A DNA stretch of 64,000 bases. Source: Codonopsis lanceolata. Its lineage: Eukaryota; Streptophyta; Magnoliopsida; Asterales; Campanulaceae. This document shows, in pieces, positions 22,052 to 33,600 of the stretch. The notes under the pieces are model-generated. The model ran no database searches. It saw nothing but the letters and a program-made list of their open reading frames with translations, and was not told where the DNA came from. Location: assembly GCA_013146195.2 (NCBI GenBank), contig CM028382.1, forward strand, positions 63,095,596 to 63,159,595, read 5' to 3'. The number at the start of each line of letters is the position of its first letter. Position 1 is the first letter of the stretch. The translations under genes were made by a program, and so were the position numbers.

Positions 22052-22765
22052 TTGGGAACTTCATCACGAGCATCATTGTAAACTACATCATGAGCATCAT
22101 CGTAAACTACATCACTGGAAATCGAATCAGATCAGATTTCCTCAATAGTATAAAGGGTAAATAAATCTCTAATCTCTTTTTCATCATCTCTATCTCCTAT
22201 GGTGGACACACAACTCAACCCTTTCTTTGAGTGGGCATGGCCCCTATCGCCCTGGGGCGAGCATCCTGAAGTCATAAATGTCTTCACAAGGGAAAGAACA
22301 ACAGGGATTGAAGACTGCTGTTTATGAGATTGTGAACGACAGAGGTGGAAGTCTGCTGTTCAAGTTTAACCAGCAGAGATTGAAATCTACTGTTTCAACT
22401 GATAACCTTAAGGATGTATGCAACATTAATGAAAGTCTGCTAATACCAATTGATAACGACGGATAGAAATGGAAGGTGAGTAATTATGAACAAATCTGCT
22501 GGTATCAATTCTTGGATACGCGTGGTTATCAGTCTTTTGAACACACGGACGATGGTAACCATAAAATAACTATTATACCAATTGAGTTTTGTGTTCAAGA
22601 AAGATGGAAGTCTACTTATACTAATAGTTGAAAGATAGGTGATCAGTAAACTAGAGATTGAGGTATGCCGTTGTCGATTTAATGGATGACAAGGGAGTCG
22701 GCATGGATGAGGGTCTGCTGATGAAAGTGATCAGTAGGAATAAAGTCTGCTAATATAGGGTGTAT

Positions 22766-23282
22766 TTAGATAAGTTTCGCAGACAAGAAGGTTTGCTGAA
22801 TAAAGATGGAACAGCAGACATTGAGGTCTGTTGATACCAAATGAATGAAGAGTTTTACAACAAGCTTTTCCTTTAGGATGCCTTGGCTTCTGGAAGGATG
22901 GACCATAGGCTTCATCGGTAAGGAGGACGAAACAGAAGTAGAGAGAGCTGAATGCTTTTTCCTATAAGGAGCAACAGCAGTGACAGCAGCAACAGTAGTA
23001 TCAGTACTTGAAGAAAACTTCTGTAGTTGGCTCCTCCTCACTGGTAGAGTACTTGCGTTTCGATCTTTTTAGAGAGAGAGAGAGAGAGCGGGTTCTGCAG
23101 GTGTCTGATGTAGATGGGTTGGTTTGATTTTGAGGAGGTGAAGATGGAGTAGAATGTTGGGTACCGGCAGACTTCCTTTTCTGCCTTAGCAGCTGATTAG
23201 GAGGTTCAGCTGCGTCATCGGCAAGGATTAACTGATGACTATGCTTCTTTCCAGAAGAATCCCGATTAAATGATAAGAGCAT
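22766..23282 (-). pseudogene. Basic Ser/Thr-rich ORF pair in element B
   Basis: Two overlapping minus-strand frames (23,282-23,001 and 23,041-22,766) seem to be one protein split by a frameshift inside EEEPTTEV. The first contains SSGKKHSHQLILADDAAEPP and SLSLKRSKRKYSTSEEEPTT, the latter a likely nuclear-localisation-type basic cluster. The second continues SSSTDTTVAAVTAVAPYRKK and ends near HPSRSQGILKEKLVV. I recognise no domain. Low-complexity basic/Ser/Pro proteins with such clusters occur in env-like or accessory ORFs of plant LTR elements, but the assignment is only by context. Confidence 0.3.
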
Positions 23283-23299
23283 TTAGAAGCAAAACGAAA

Positions 23300-26200
23300 G
23301 ACAACAATCATTTAAGTTTAAACACTTGAGTCACAAAGAGGCAAGTAGCTCATACTTAGTTTGGCTGAAAGATACTGAGGTACAAGAATGTATTTTGCTT
23401 CAAGGTCAACAACTAAGATGCTGACTAACTTTTTTAAGGAAGGGAAATCATCTTTGTTCAAGACAAAGGAAAGAAGAAAGAATTTTTAGATCAGAGTTGT
23501 CTTTGAACAGAGGAAACAGCAGATAAGAAGATAGAGACTGCTTGTTCCTCAGAAGATCGTTGGTTTCAAAAGCAGTTATGAAGTCTACTGTTGAAGCTAA
23601 TGAGACCTAGTTAGAAGAGAATGAAGATTCACCAGAACATCATGGGTTAAAGTGATATCTTACATTCCTGAGAGAGGAGTTGCAAGATAGGCAGTCCCTT
23701 ATAAGAAATCCAAAACTGAAGTTATCCATATTCCAACACTAATTCTTTTGATGAGATTTCTACCAGTAATCATTGAAGTTTTTACTTGAAATAAAGTTGA
23801 TTTGCTGATTTGAAATCAGTTTTCAGTTTGATAAGTACGGTAGCATGAATCAACATAGTCTTTTGAGCGCCAGAAGTTTTGAAGAAAAACTTAAGGTCTT
23901 CTGTGCCTTATGAATTAAATCAAAATAAAAGATTAGATTTCTAAGACTATTATTTTAAAAAATAGATCTTGGGATAGTCTCATCATATTTATTATGTTGA
24001 ATAGGAATACTTATGGTTAAGGATTGGTTTGCTGTTGAGTTAACAACAGAGTTATATTTGTTGTTGTGAATTCGGAACAAAATTTTCATAACAAGAAGTA
24101 CAGATACCGAAATCATAAGCAAACATAAGATTTCATGTTATCAAGGAATATTAATGCAAAAGCAGATAGACATGAAGTAAAGATGCTTTGAACAAGTTCT
24201 CATTTAGATCAAAATATACTCGAATACAAAGAGGATCTAAAGATTACAAGATTCATTACAACTTCCAGTGACTTAACTACTCCTGTTAAACAACTAATCT
24301 AAACACCTGATACGTTTCTAATGATAAAAATGTTACGAGGAGATGTCTATGAAGACCATGGACCCAGATCCGTTTAACCAGTTGGCAAACAGAATATAGG
24401 TCCAGATCAAGGGACTCAAAGTGAGCCAAGGAGAGAGCGAGGCTCATCCTTTTCTCCTCTATAGCAGCCTCTCCACCAAGGTGACTTTCACCAGATGTAC
24501 TTTCTTTTCAAAAGTTGGCTGGGACGAAGTCACTTCTCATCGAAACTTGTAAGAAGGAAATTTCGAGAGAACTGCGTTTGGATGAAGGAGTGAAGGAAAG
24601 GAGAGTACATCAAAACGCGAGCTTGGTTTTTGAAAAACAAAGAGAGACGTGCTAAATGGTTGTTGAGGAAAATCTTCATACAAGAGGAATCCTCGAAACT
24701 AACCAAACAACTTTTGAAGGATAGGAATAGTAATTCCAAGTTGTTGAGAAGGAGCCTTGATCTAGTGCTAAGAATTCTCCTAAGTAACATATTTGAAGAA
24801 AGGGATTTTGTATCAGTGTCTATCATAGTGTTTGGGGTAGTTTGCGAGTGATAGAGAAGAAAGAATGAATGTCTCTATAAATACTCGCTGAGGCAAGACA
24901 ATGGACCGATTAATGAAATAAATTCATTAAGAATGAAGAGTCCTTTCAATCACTCTCATTAAAGTTATATAGGGAAGTGTGAGAGATAGTTTTAATTTCT
25001 AGATATCAGGTAAAGTTTATTCTTTGGAAAGCTAAAAGATTTTGAAAAGACAATTCAGCTTTCTTGAGAGGATAAAACGTCTTTAAAAGGATAAAACAAT
25101 TTTTTAGTGGGATTTGACAAGACACCCCTTTTTCAGAAGAGTGTTTCGGGAAATACATTTCCCACTTTTCAAAGTCAGTTTTGTTTTTACCGAGATTCTA
25201 TGAAATTTGTCGTTAGCTTTTAAGAAATAGTCAATTTCAAAAGCTTTATCTTAACCTTTGTAGAAATTTCTAAAATACCCATGTAGTTTGCACATTGTGT
25301 ACTAAGGTGGAAACTTCTATAAGTCAGCACATAGAACTGAGCTTATGTACAAAGCAACAAGAGAGTACGTCAAAGAAGATGGTTGGAAGATAACACAGAT
25401 AAATTTTCTTTGAAAATGAGGCATCAAACCAGATGAGTAATTATAGATCATGCTTTAATAGAAATGGAAAGGAACCAAGAAGCAAAGTATGATAGGTAAA
25501 TTACTCAAGCTTTATATTTGCTAGGAAAGAACAGATAAAAGCAGAGGAAGCAAATATAAGGCTATGCATAGATGATATATTCATGATCATGATTAATCAG
25601 GGAATCATAAGCGAAAATAAATCATATATCATAATCCAGAAAGAAGAAGATTTGATTGAATCAAGTGAATAGAGTCCTTTACTTTCAGTCAAGCAAAACA
25701 TTTAATGCTGGTAGAGAGATAATAAAATATGCTTGTTGATCTTGAGAGAATAAGTATTCCTGAATAAAAATCAAGAAGATCATTAGCAACATTTTATGAG
25801 CTTTAGGAAGCTCCAGAAAAATCTAGATAATGGAACAAGTATTTCAAGAAGATCCGTGAGAAAAAGAAAGACTGGATCTTGAATTTCTCATTCTCCCTTG
25901 GTCTTTTTGTGCAAAGAAAAAGATTTTAAGAAGGAGCACAAGACAATGGATGTACCTTTTTGACAGTTATCTTTGGATCGAGGTAGATGTTCTTCAGAAG
26001 ATACCTTTTTGAATCTGAGGTGATAAGTCTGTAGCAAATGTTGCCTAAAGAGTAGATTTCCTTTGCAATCAACATGTAAGATCTTTGATTCATATTTTCT
26101 TAGATTCAAATAATTTTTTGAAATATAGGCCAAGTTCCCAGAAACTAAATATCATATAACATAGGGATCAATCAATGTTTCATGATATAGAGTTTTTGAC

Positions 26201-26640
26201 TCTTAAAGTTTTTCAAGAGAATAGATAGGAATCATTTTAAAATTCTTTCACAATAAAGTTCCAGAATTTAAAGAAAATTTTCTCTCGAGAAGGTGTTGGA
26301 ATGATTTCAATCGTTAGCCTTGTGTCAAGAGAACTTGAATCATAAATTCTTTTAATTGATGCATCCATCTGAGTATTTTTCATATGGGAATAATTATTCA
26401 TAGTTCCAATTGATATACATATCTGTCATATGAATAATTATCTCACACTCATCATAGTAATTTTCTATCTCATGAAATTTTTGAAAACAAAATAATTTTT
26501 CAAAATAAGTACATTTTTCAAAAATTTATCTCAAGATGAAATCCTTGTCAAAAGTTTTAAACGATAAAACAAATTTTCTTTTGACATGCATTTGGAGTGA
26601 GCATTCGAGGATCAAACTCTCAGGAGGTTAGTCCTGGCAT
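23300..26640. other. Internal sequence of element B without recognisable genes
   Basis: AT-rich, purine-rich on the plus strand. A minus-strand stretch at about 24,500-24,380 reads GGEAAIEEKRMSLALSLAHF, suggestive of old coding sequence of unknown identity; overlapping ORFs on both strands at 24,530-24,851 are short. A CTATAAATAC box at 24,874-24,883 (plus) has no ORF after it. Elsewhere only ORFs of chance length are seen. Confidence 0.5.
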
Positions 26641-26652
26641 ATAGCTTGAAGA

Positions 26653-26669
26653 GCATGACTCTGATGCCA
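26653..26669 (-). other. Element B primer-binding site (tRNA-Met type)
   Basis: The minus strand reads TGGCATCAGAGTCATGC two bases after the LTR end, matching the plant initiator tRNA-Met primer TGGTATCAGAGC with one substitution in the core. Confidence 0.8.
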
Positions 26670-26671
26670 AT

Positions 26672-28492
26672 TGTTGGTCCACAATTATGCTCAAATATGC
26701 TAGAGGGGGGGGGGTGAATAGCCTATGATGCCATTTTAAAAAACTTTTCTTTTGGATACATTTAAAACATAGATTTAGTGGCATCTGTAGTTTAGCGTAT
26801 TGAGCATGTCTGCTGGTAGAGGCTAACGGCAGATTTGCTCTAAGCAGAAGTATCAACTCTGCCAGTAAACTGCCAGTTAAATCGAAAGCCAGTTATAAAG
26901 AGTTTAAGCAGCGGAAATAGAGAGGCTTTAGATTTGGAGAAGTCTTAAGTGGTTGTACACGAATATATGATCAGAACAACAGCACACTTAATACTTCTTT
27001 CAAATGCAGATCCAAGGAGATCAATTAAAGAATAACTTTTCTAAAGATAAATCAATTTATAAAAGCTCATAGATATATAAAGACCGAGGGATAAATTATT
27101 TGTAAGAACATATGAATTTATTCAAAGATAAATTACATATTACATCAGCCTAAATATTCTATGTAAAGTTTATGCCCTCGTCCTTCCAAGCCTTCATCCT
27201 TACTTAATTATCTATAAATGAATCATTAAGCAAAGAGGGCAATAGGAGACCAGAATGAGAAACTATTATGAGAAGAGAATTTTCAAGGTCGTTCAGATAA
27301 AAAATATCTGAACGATTGAGTGCAGAGCACTCGGCCTTCCATGATGAATGATTATTGCACAATCAACAGCATTTGTATAGGAATACAAATATGAAGATAT
27401 GAATGCAATATCTACAGACATCTCTTCATTTTCTTTAGACATAATCTAAAATCAATCTTCAAATCTATCCAAGATCTTGATCTCTGTCTTATGAAGTTTC
27501 TGATCTTATCTCTTTTCTTCTCCAAGCTTTTCTTCCTAAAATCCACTGAGAGTGTCTTACTAAGATATGGATAGATTCACTATGATCTTGTGTTGAGATC
27601 TGAGATGCGTTGGTGAGGATGATCTCATTGTAGATCTCTCTGTTTCTTTGAAGCTCTTGTGTGAGTCCTTGTATTTTTTGACTTCGCTCTTTTTATCTTG
27701 GGGAAGAGAAAGGATTCTTATATAGACTGGAGTCAATATGATCGTTGAGAGATGAAGATTTGATGTTTCTATCCATTTAGAGATATAGTTGTTGAAGTCT
27801 ATCGGATAGAGATTTTTGTCCATACGATCTTTAACTGTTTGTGTGAAGATTTAGTCCTGTAGATCTTGGAACTTGCTGTCTATCAGACTGTGTTGATAAG
27901 TCTCTGAAAAGTAGGTCTGATGTCTGATGCACTGTCAAGTGGTATGTTCAATAAAGTAGTTTCTTTTGACTTTATCAGACCACATGAGTGAGATAAAGTC
28001 TTGTAGCTTTAACTGTGTCAGGCTTTCTGAGGCTTGAACATATTTGTCTTGATTTGAACTACTTTTAGTCTTTTCTCTATAGCACATGCAGAATTAGGTC
28101 TGCTGGTAGGATGTTTGGGCCAGTGGAGCAAGTCTTCTGTTTCAGGAGAACTGATGTCTGCCGGTGCGAACAGTCAACTTGTAGAATGTCTGCCGGTGGT
28201 GAGTCTTCAAGATGTTCTGATCTTATCATTGAAGACTTTTTGACATTACTACAAGTCTTCCGGTGCTTAGTGCATATGAAGTACTGGTCTGTTTTGATCA
28301 TCATGTAGGAAGGTAGGACTTGATCAGGTTGCACCTAATCTAAGACCTATGTGATGCCTCACGAGTTGCCACGCTAACCGGTACGCATACCTTTTAGCCA
28401 CTCGTGATGACTCACTGTAATGGGAACAAGCAAATGAACATATATTCAATATGCACAGTGATAAGTAAATTATCAAGAAGCATATTCCAACA
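26672..28492 (-). repeat. Element B 5' LTR, 1.8 kb
   Basis: Ends are a 6-bp inverted repeat, TGTTGG at 26,672 and CCAACA ending at 28,492. The minus-strand start TGTTGGAATATGCTTCTTG and the GGGGGTGAATAG tract near the 3' end (plus 26,704-26,722) are typical of Sirevirus LTRs. Repeated GTCTGCTGG/GTCTGCCGG words occur through the promoter half. ORFs here are chance. Confidence 0.8.
27717..27726 (-). promoter_or_regulatory. Putative element B LTR TATA box
   Basis: Minus strand TCTATATAAG about 770 bp into the LTR; the best TATA match in it. Confidence 0.5.
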
Positions 28493-28499
28493 CTTCTTC

Positions 28500-29800
28500 T
28501 CTTTCTTTTTCTTTAAATTTTGCTAGTTGATTCCTTAAATTTTCCACCTCTTCTGGCAAATATTTGTTAACAGCAGCTTGACCACTGTTCGACCCATCTG
28601 ACTTTGGAACTTCTTCAATTTGCAATTGTCCTTTCTTAGGAAATTGCTGAGGTTGTAATGGCTTATTTCCTCCCATGAAAAATTAGGATGACTCCTCCAA
28701 CTAGGATTATATGTGTTGGAGTAGGGATCATTCCTTTGTCTTTGAGGGTACATGTTCATTGCATTAACCTGTTCAGGATATACAACACTAGAAGGACACA
28801 AATTAGTAACATGAGAATTTAATCCATAAATAGCACATGCTTCTTGAATTTGCCAATGTTCAAATTGAGCTTGCATATCTGGTTTTTCTTGAACTTGTAA
28901 TAAACTTCTACTCTTACCTTTTGTACTTTTCTGTTGAGAGTTTGCACTTAACATCTCAAGTAAATCTTCTAGTGCAGCTAGTGTCATTCTATTAATAGAA
29001 CCAACGGCTGCACTATCAACCATAGTTTGTAATGCAGGCGAAAGGGCATGATAAAATTGAGTTACTAACTCGTCTTGAGATAGATTATGATGAGGAAACA
29101 TGATAAGTAAATTTTTAAATCTATCACATGCTTCATGGAATGTCTCTCCTGGTTTATTTTGAAAAGATATAATTTGTTTTTTGTACTCTGAAAGAGATGC
29201 ATGTTGATAAAATTTACCCATAAACAAATCATATAATTGAGACCAAGTATAAACACTTCTAGGTGTTAGATTCATAAACCATCTTTTCGCCAAATCTTTT
29301 AATGCACATTGAAAATATTTCATTTTTATCTGATCTTCATTCAAACCGCCTAACGGGAAATTTTCAATCATGAATTCGTATTCTTTAACAAAATTTACTG
29401 GATCTTAAGATGGCAGTCCATGAAATGAAGGCATCATATTATAATAATGACCTTTAAGTTCTAAATTTCTTACCGTTTCTGGTAAGACTAAACATGATGG
29501 TGTTGCATTCAACATAGGACGACCATAATCACTTATAGTTCTTTGATTGATTATTACTTCCATATTACTATCAGCAGGTTCTTCCATTCTTTGATTCACA
29601 TTTACCGGGGGAACCAGATTTTCAGAATTTTGATTATTGCTATCCATTGGAGGATCAACCAGAGGATCCTCTCGATTCAACTGTTCTTGATTAACAAACT
29701 GGTTTTCCAAATTATCAGGGTCTTCCTGATTCTTTCCAAGATTATTTATATTTTGATTTAACTCTACCAGCTTAGGATTTAGAGATCTACGACCGTGCAT
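28500..29800 (-). pseudogene. Element C gag (Athila-like, retrotransposon gag family)
   Basis: Gag forms the particle core. The protein starts MHGRRSLNPKLVELNQNINN and has an Asn/Gln/Glu-rich N-terminus. The capsid region contains ALKDLAKRWFMNLTPRSVYT, LYDLFMGKFYQHASLSEYKK and RFKNLLIMFPHHNL, the classic plant gag signature. The zinc knuckle reads CAIYGLNSHVTNLC, so the second Cys is Tyr; element D keeps CALCGLYSHATNFC. An in-frame TAA at 29,407-29,405 splits the ORF, and a frameshift near 28,676 follows the FSW motif. The last part (LPEEVENLRNQLAKFKEKER) is a predicted coiled coil and ends where element B is inserted. Confidence 0.8.
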
Positions 29801-29930
29801 AAAATAATAAAGACAAATAAAACAATAACTAACAACTAAGAATAAAATAAAATCTTTTATGATTTTTTATTTTTATAAAAACTGAATTTAAAACTACGCT
29901 ACCAACAAACAAACTACGCAAACTAGCTTG

Positions 29931-29948
29931 TCCCCGGCAACGGCACCA
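29931..29948 (-). other. Element C primer-binding site (tRNA-Asp type)
   Basis: Minus strand TGGTGCCGTTGCCGGGGA, one substitution from the form in element D (TGGCGCCGTTGCCGGGGA). This primer type is usual for Athila and Tat elements. Confidence 0.8.
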
Positions 29949-29954
29949 AAAACT

Positions 29955-31523
29955 TGATCTTGTCTTATTTTAATTAATTCCTTGCAAGTGGACAAGACTA
30001 TTGTAGGACAGCTTGGGAAGCAAGGGTCGAACCACAGAGACAAGAAGAATACAAATAGCAAGAATATCGGTAGCAATTTTAAACTAAGGGGGGTTTGTTT
30101 ATTGATTTTATCTAAACTAATTCTTCTAATAACACAATAAATCTAATTAAACTACGCAGTAATCACAGTTGTAAAGATCTTATGGAGGAGGGAAATATAG
30201 GATTAGGGTTTCACTTGTATATACTCTATAGCTTATTTAGATAAAGTATCATTCAATAAATTGGGTTCGTTCACGAAAGATAGATATAGCCTGTCGAATT
30301 ACCGTTCAGTCTCCATCTCTAAGTAATTCATCCATTCTATATCCTAGGCGCAAGAACACATGGATCCTAACTGTCACTTAGGTCATATATAGAACCTGAC
30401 CCTAACTTATCACTCTCGTGCATCGATAGGTTCAATTTATCATGATGGTGAGCCAGTGTACAACATATGCATATGGCCGTGCAGGTATCCGCACCTCTAG
30501 GCCTTTATTACTTGCGATTACATTCATTTGTTCAAAGCTAGATAATAAAGGGTTTGATAAACACCATGATCAACAAGAATTGAATGAATAAAAATATATA
30601 TTAAGTCATAGATTCAATACAAGTTACCTCCCAACTCCTAGATTAATGGATGTTTAGTTCATCCTTGAAGATGAACTGCACAATGAGATGAAGGAATACA
30701 TGGATCGATCTTCAAAACTGTAATTACAATAACTAATATACGTAATACAATCTAATTCCTAAGCTAAAGTTGTTTTCTAACACTTCTTGGACGTCCTTTG
30801 GCTTTGGCTACCGTCCTTTATTTATACCAAGGAGTTGTAGGGGAATAGGAGGTTCAATCCAAGTCAAAAACCTCGTAAAGTCGGTTCTGGGGACCTTGCG
30901 GCCGCATTGGGTCTTCACCTTGCGTCCGCAAGGGTCTTGATCTGGCTCTTCATGTTTCTGCCTACCTTGCAAAGGCAAGGTATTTTGACCTTGCGGCCGC
31001 AAGGTGGCCAGAATGTTTCTTTTGCCTTTTTTCCAATGTTGCACTTTGCACCCTTCCTCAAAATCTTCACTAAAGGCTTCATAAATCTCATAAATTCACC
31101 TAAGATCCTTTTTTTTTTTAAGGAAACAGGGACGGCACCCTGCTAGATTTTATTAATAAGGAAAAGATACAAACTTGAGGGGGACAACCAGCCGAGCCCT
31201 TATAAATGGGAGGACAGAGGAGCCTTACCTCGAAAAAGAGATACAACGCAAAAAAACAAGTTAAGTAATTCTAACATAAGGCGTGTTACAAGCATAAGGC
31301 GTGTTACAAGCATCAGAAAAAGAATGGAAGACCAAATCAGAGCATGAATCACAAGCTAGATTGGTCAAACTGTCAGCAACTTTGTTTGATTCACCTAAGA
31401 TCCTGAAACTCATAAAATAGCTCAAAAAACACATATCAGTAGCCAAAAGCCTCATGGAATTATGGAATTGCTCACTTTAAGTCATAAAAGTATTCGATAA
31501 AGACGTATAAAATACGTCTATCA
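29955..31523 (-). repeat. Element C 5' LTR with LINE insertion
   Basis: Starts at 31,523 (TGATAGACG on the minus strand) and ends ...AAGATCA at 29,955. After removing the LINE it is about 1.27 kb, matching LTRs E and D along its length. It has several copies of the CCTTGCGGNCGCAAGG palindrome at 30,890-31,012. A TATA-like TATAAATAAAGG lies near 30,817 (minus). Confidence 0.8.
31110..31388 (-). mobile_element. 5'-truncated L1-type LINE copy with 16-bp target duplication
   Basis: Flanked by ATTCACCTAAGATCCT at 31,094-31,109 and 31,389-31,404, a clean target-site duplication. On the minus strand it encodes the RNase H end (ESNKVADSLTNLACDSCSDL), a stop, a 3' UTR with TATAAGGGCTCGGCTGGTTG, AATAAAATCT, GCCGTCCCTGTTTC, and a poly(A) tail. 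These match the 3' end of the LINE at 42,730-48,456, so both are the same family. It contains a tandem duplication of about 18 bp (GCGTGTTACAAGCATAAG, near 31,281-31,312). Only the last 280 bp were copied, typical of aborted target-primed reverse transcription. Confidence 0.9.
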
Positions 31524-32283
31524 GGTACCAATGCAGGTCGACGAGGTCGAGCACACCCCAGTACCAATAGCCTCTAGGCGTAAGGCCCGGCATCCCGAGG
31601 CGCAAGAGATTGAAATGGATACTCTGTAAGTTTGAGATGAGCCCGAAATCCAGCCAGAGGGCGAGCTGGAAAAGATCATCATCAACCCTGCCTATCCCGA
31701 TTAAAAAAATAAAATTGGGAAAGCCATGCCTCCCGAAGATCAGGCGAAATTGATCGTATTGCTCGAAAGCAACCTTGATATGTTCGCATGGACCGTTGAT
31801 GTTATGTAAGGAATCAGTGAAAACGTTGCTCGCCATGACTTGAATGTCGATCCAACCTTTCGACACATTCAACAGCGACCAAGGTAGTACTCCCCCGATA
31901 AAAGTGCAGCGATCAAGACAGAGGTTGAGAAGCTCTTGAAGGCCGACATCATCGAACAGATCCAATACCCAACCTGGCTGGCCAATGTGGTGATGGTCAA
32001 AAAAGCCAATGACAAATGGCGTAAGTGCGTTGACTTCATGAGCCTTAACAAAGCCTGACCAAAAGATTGCTACCCGCTGCCACGTATTGACGTGCTCGTA
32101 GATGTCATAGCCGGGTTTGAAATGCTAAGCTTCCTGGATGCGTACTCAGGGTACCACTAAGTCAGGATGAACGAGCAAGACAAAGACAAAACAGCTTTCC
32201 GGGCAGTCGAGGGGTCTTTACTGCTACAAGATGATGCCCTTCGGGCTGAAGAATGCAGGGGCCACTTATCAGCGCATGGTCAA
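31524..32283 (+). pseudogene. Tat-like gypsy reverse transcriptase fragment R
   Basis: The plus strand encodes KIGKAMPPEDQAKLIVLLES and NLDMFAW, then KTEVEKLLKADIIEQIQYPT, WLANVVMVKKANDKWRKCVD and PKDCYPLPRID, the N-terminal RT region of Tat-type gypsy elements. It is related to element H at 63,150-63,640 but keeps a segment that H has lost. In-frame stops (for example in YH-stop-V near 32,158 and A-stop-PKDC near 32,058) show it is dead. It is bounded on the left by the LTR of element C and on the right by LTR E, so it is a target fragment left between two later insertions. Confidence 0.8.
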
Positions 32284-33600
32284 TAATCGATGTTTTATTT
32301 AATCTTTTTCCTTGCAAGTGGACAAGACTATTATAGAATAGAATTGGAAGCAAAGGTCGAACCCACAGAGACAAGTGATCACGAACAGTACAATTATTGA
32401 TAGCAGATTATTAACCTAAGGGGGGTTTTTATGTTTAATTCTACTCTAAACTACTAGTTATAGATGTTTAACTAATTAGACAGTAATAACAGATATGAAG
32501 ATCTTATGGTGAGTGGAAATCTAGGATTCTGGGTTTCACTTATATCTCCTTTATGTTCAATTCATAATAATGTCATTCAATGTCTTGGGTTCGTTCACTA
32601 AAAATAGATATAGTCTGTTGAACAATTGGTTCAGCCTCCATCCCCGCAAAATTCATCCATTCCATATCCTAAGCACACGAACTGTCAATCTAGCTGTCAC
32701 CTAGATTTATGATCTATCTGTCACCTAGATCATGTAAGAACCTGGTCCTAACATATCACTCTCGTGCATCGATAGGTCCAATTTATTGTGTTGGTGAGCC
32801 GATTAATGCGACATATGCACTTGGTCATGCAGTTATCCGCACCTCTAAGCCTTTATTATTTGCGATTACATTCATTTGTTCAAAGCAAAATAATATAGGG
32901 GTTGATAAACAACACAATCAACAAGCATTGAATAGACATATATATAAGAATCAAAACATAAATTCGATACAAGTTACCTCCCACCTCCTAGATTATGGAT
33001 GATTTAGTTCATCATAGACAATGAACAGCACATGGAGATGATTGGATACATGATTTGATCTTCAATACTTGAAATTACAAAACCTAACTATGTTATACAA
33101 TCTAAAACTACCTAAAATCTATGAAAAGAGAGCTTCCAGCCGTCCTCCCTCTTTGGCTCGGCATCTGGCTTCTATATATACTCGGGAGTTGTGATTGGAT
33201 CGAATGACTGTGTGAAAATCCGAATAGGTCGCATTCTGCCCACCTTGCGGTCGTAAGGTGCTGGGTACCTTGCGTCCGCAAGGTCTCCAGTGTGTCTGGC
33301 CGTTTGATTCCTTTGTAGCTTCTTTTATGACGAGTACTGCCTACGTTGCGGTCGCAAGGTCTGAGGCACCTTGCGTCCGCAAGGTGTCCAGATTGACAAT
33401 CTTCATTCTTTATTTATTTTATCCTTTTTTGCCCTTCTTGAAATTTGCACTTAAAACCCTGGAGTTTCGCATATTTTCACGAATAATCCTGAAACTTACA
33501 AAACTCACCGAAAACATATATTAGTAACCAAAAGCCTCGTGAAATAGCATAATTTAAGTCATAGAAGTATATAAAATCGACGTATAAAATACATCGATCA
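32284..33600 (-). repeat. LTR E (3' LTR of the env-like element), 1.3 kb
   Basis: Right edge ...ACATCGATCA at 33,600, left edge TAATCGATG at 32,284 (expected TGATCGAT, one change). On the minus strand it starts TGATCGATGTATTTTATACG, as does LTR D. It has four copies of the CCTTGCGNNCGCAAGG palindrome at 33,241-33,386 and a minus-strand TATA box (GAGTATATATAG, about 33,171-33,183). Confidence 0.85.

Larger units (their letters stand above)
18072..22250 (-). mobile_element. Sirevirus-like Ty1/copia element A, partial
   Basis: Read leftward, this contains an acidic integrase-RT hinge (22,051-21,506), the ends of a reverse transcriptase joined across a deletion and RNase H (21,500-20,570), about 1.9 kb after pol with a Pro/Ser-rich ORF, several purine tracts, and a 529-bp 3' LTR (18,600-18,072). 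The FISQAKYAYDLVKKF RT motif, the extra space after RNase H and the repeated GGGGGAG tracts are typical of Sireviruses. No gag or integrase and no 5' LTR were found. The right boundary with element B near 22,250 is uncertain. Confidence 0.6.
22250..28492 (-). mobile_element. Sirevirus-like copia element B, no recognisable pol
   Basis: The 5' LTR (28,492-26,672) and primer site (26,669-26,653) are clear on the minus strand. The roughly 4.4 kb to the left is AT-rich and contains no recognised gag knuckle, integrase or RT motifs. Recurrent GTCTGCTG/CAGCAGAC words occur in both the LTR (27,860-28,200) and the internal part (22,300-23,600), which ties them together. It may be a deleted or non-autonomous (LARD-like) derivative. 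No 3' LTR with TGTTGG ends was seen, so the left boundary is uncertain. It cuts off the gag gene of element C at 28,493. Confidence 0.5.
28493..31523 (-). mobile_element. Athila-like Ty3/gypsy element C, 5' part
   Basis: On the minus strand: 5' LTR (31,523-29,955), tRNA-Asp type primer site (29,948-29,931), leader, and gag (29,800 to about 28,500). The element stops at 28,493, where the LTR of element B begins, so pol and the 3' LTR are not in the window. LTR and gag closely match element D (plus, 37,754-41,354). A short LINE copy is inserted in the LTR. The right edge joins the older pol fragment R. Confidence 0.8.

Noticed and set aside
24874..24883. CTATAAATAC as a gene promoter
   Set aside because: No ORF, leader or splice signals follow it.
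23001..28334. A host gene in the element B region
   Set aside because: No conserved protein, splice pattern or promoter was convincing, and repeated words tie the region to the element B LTR.
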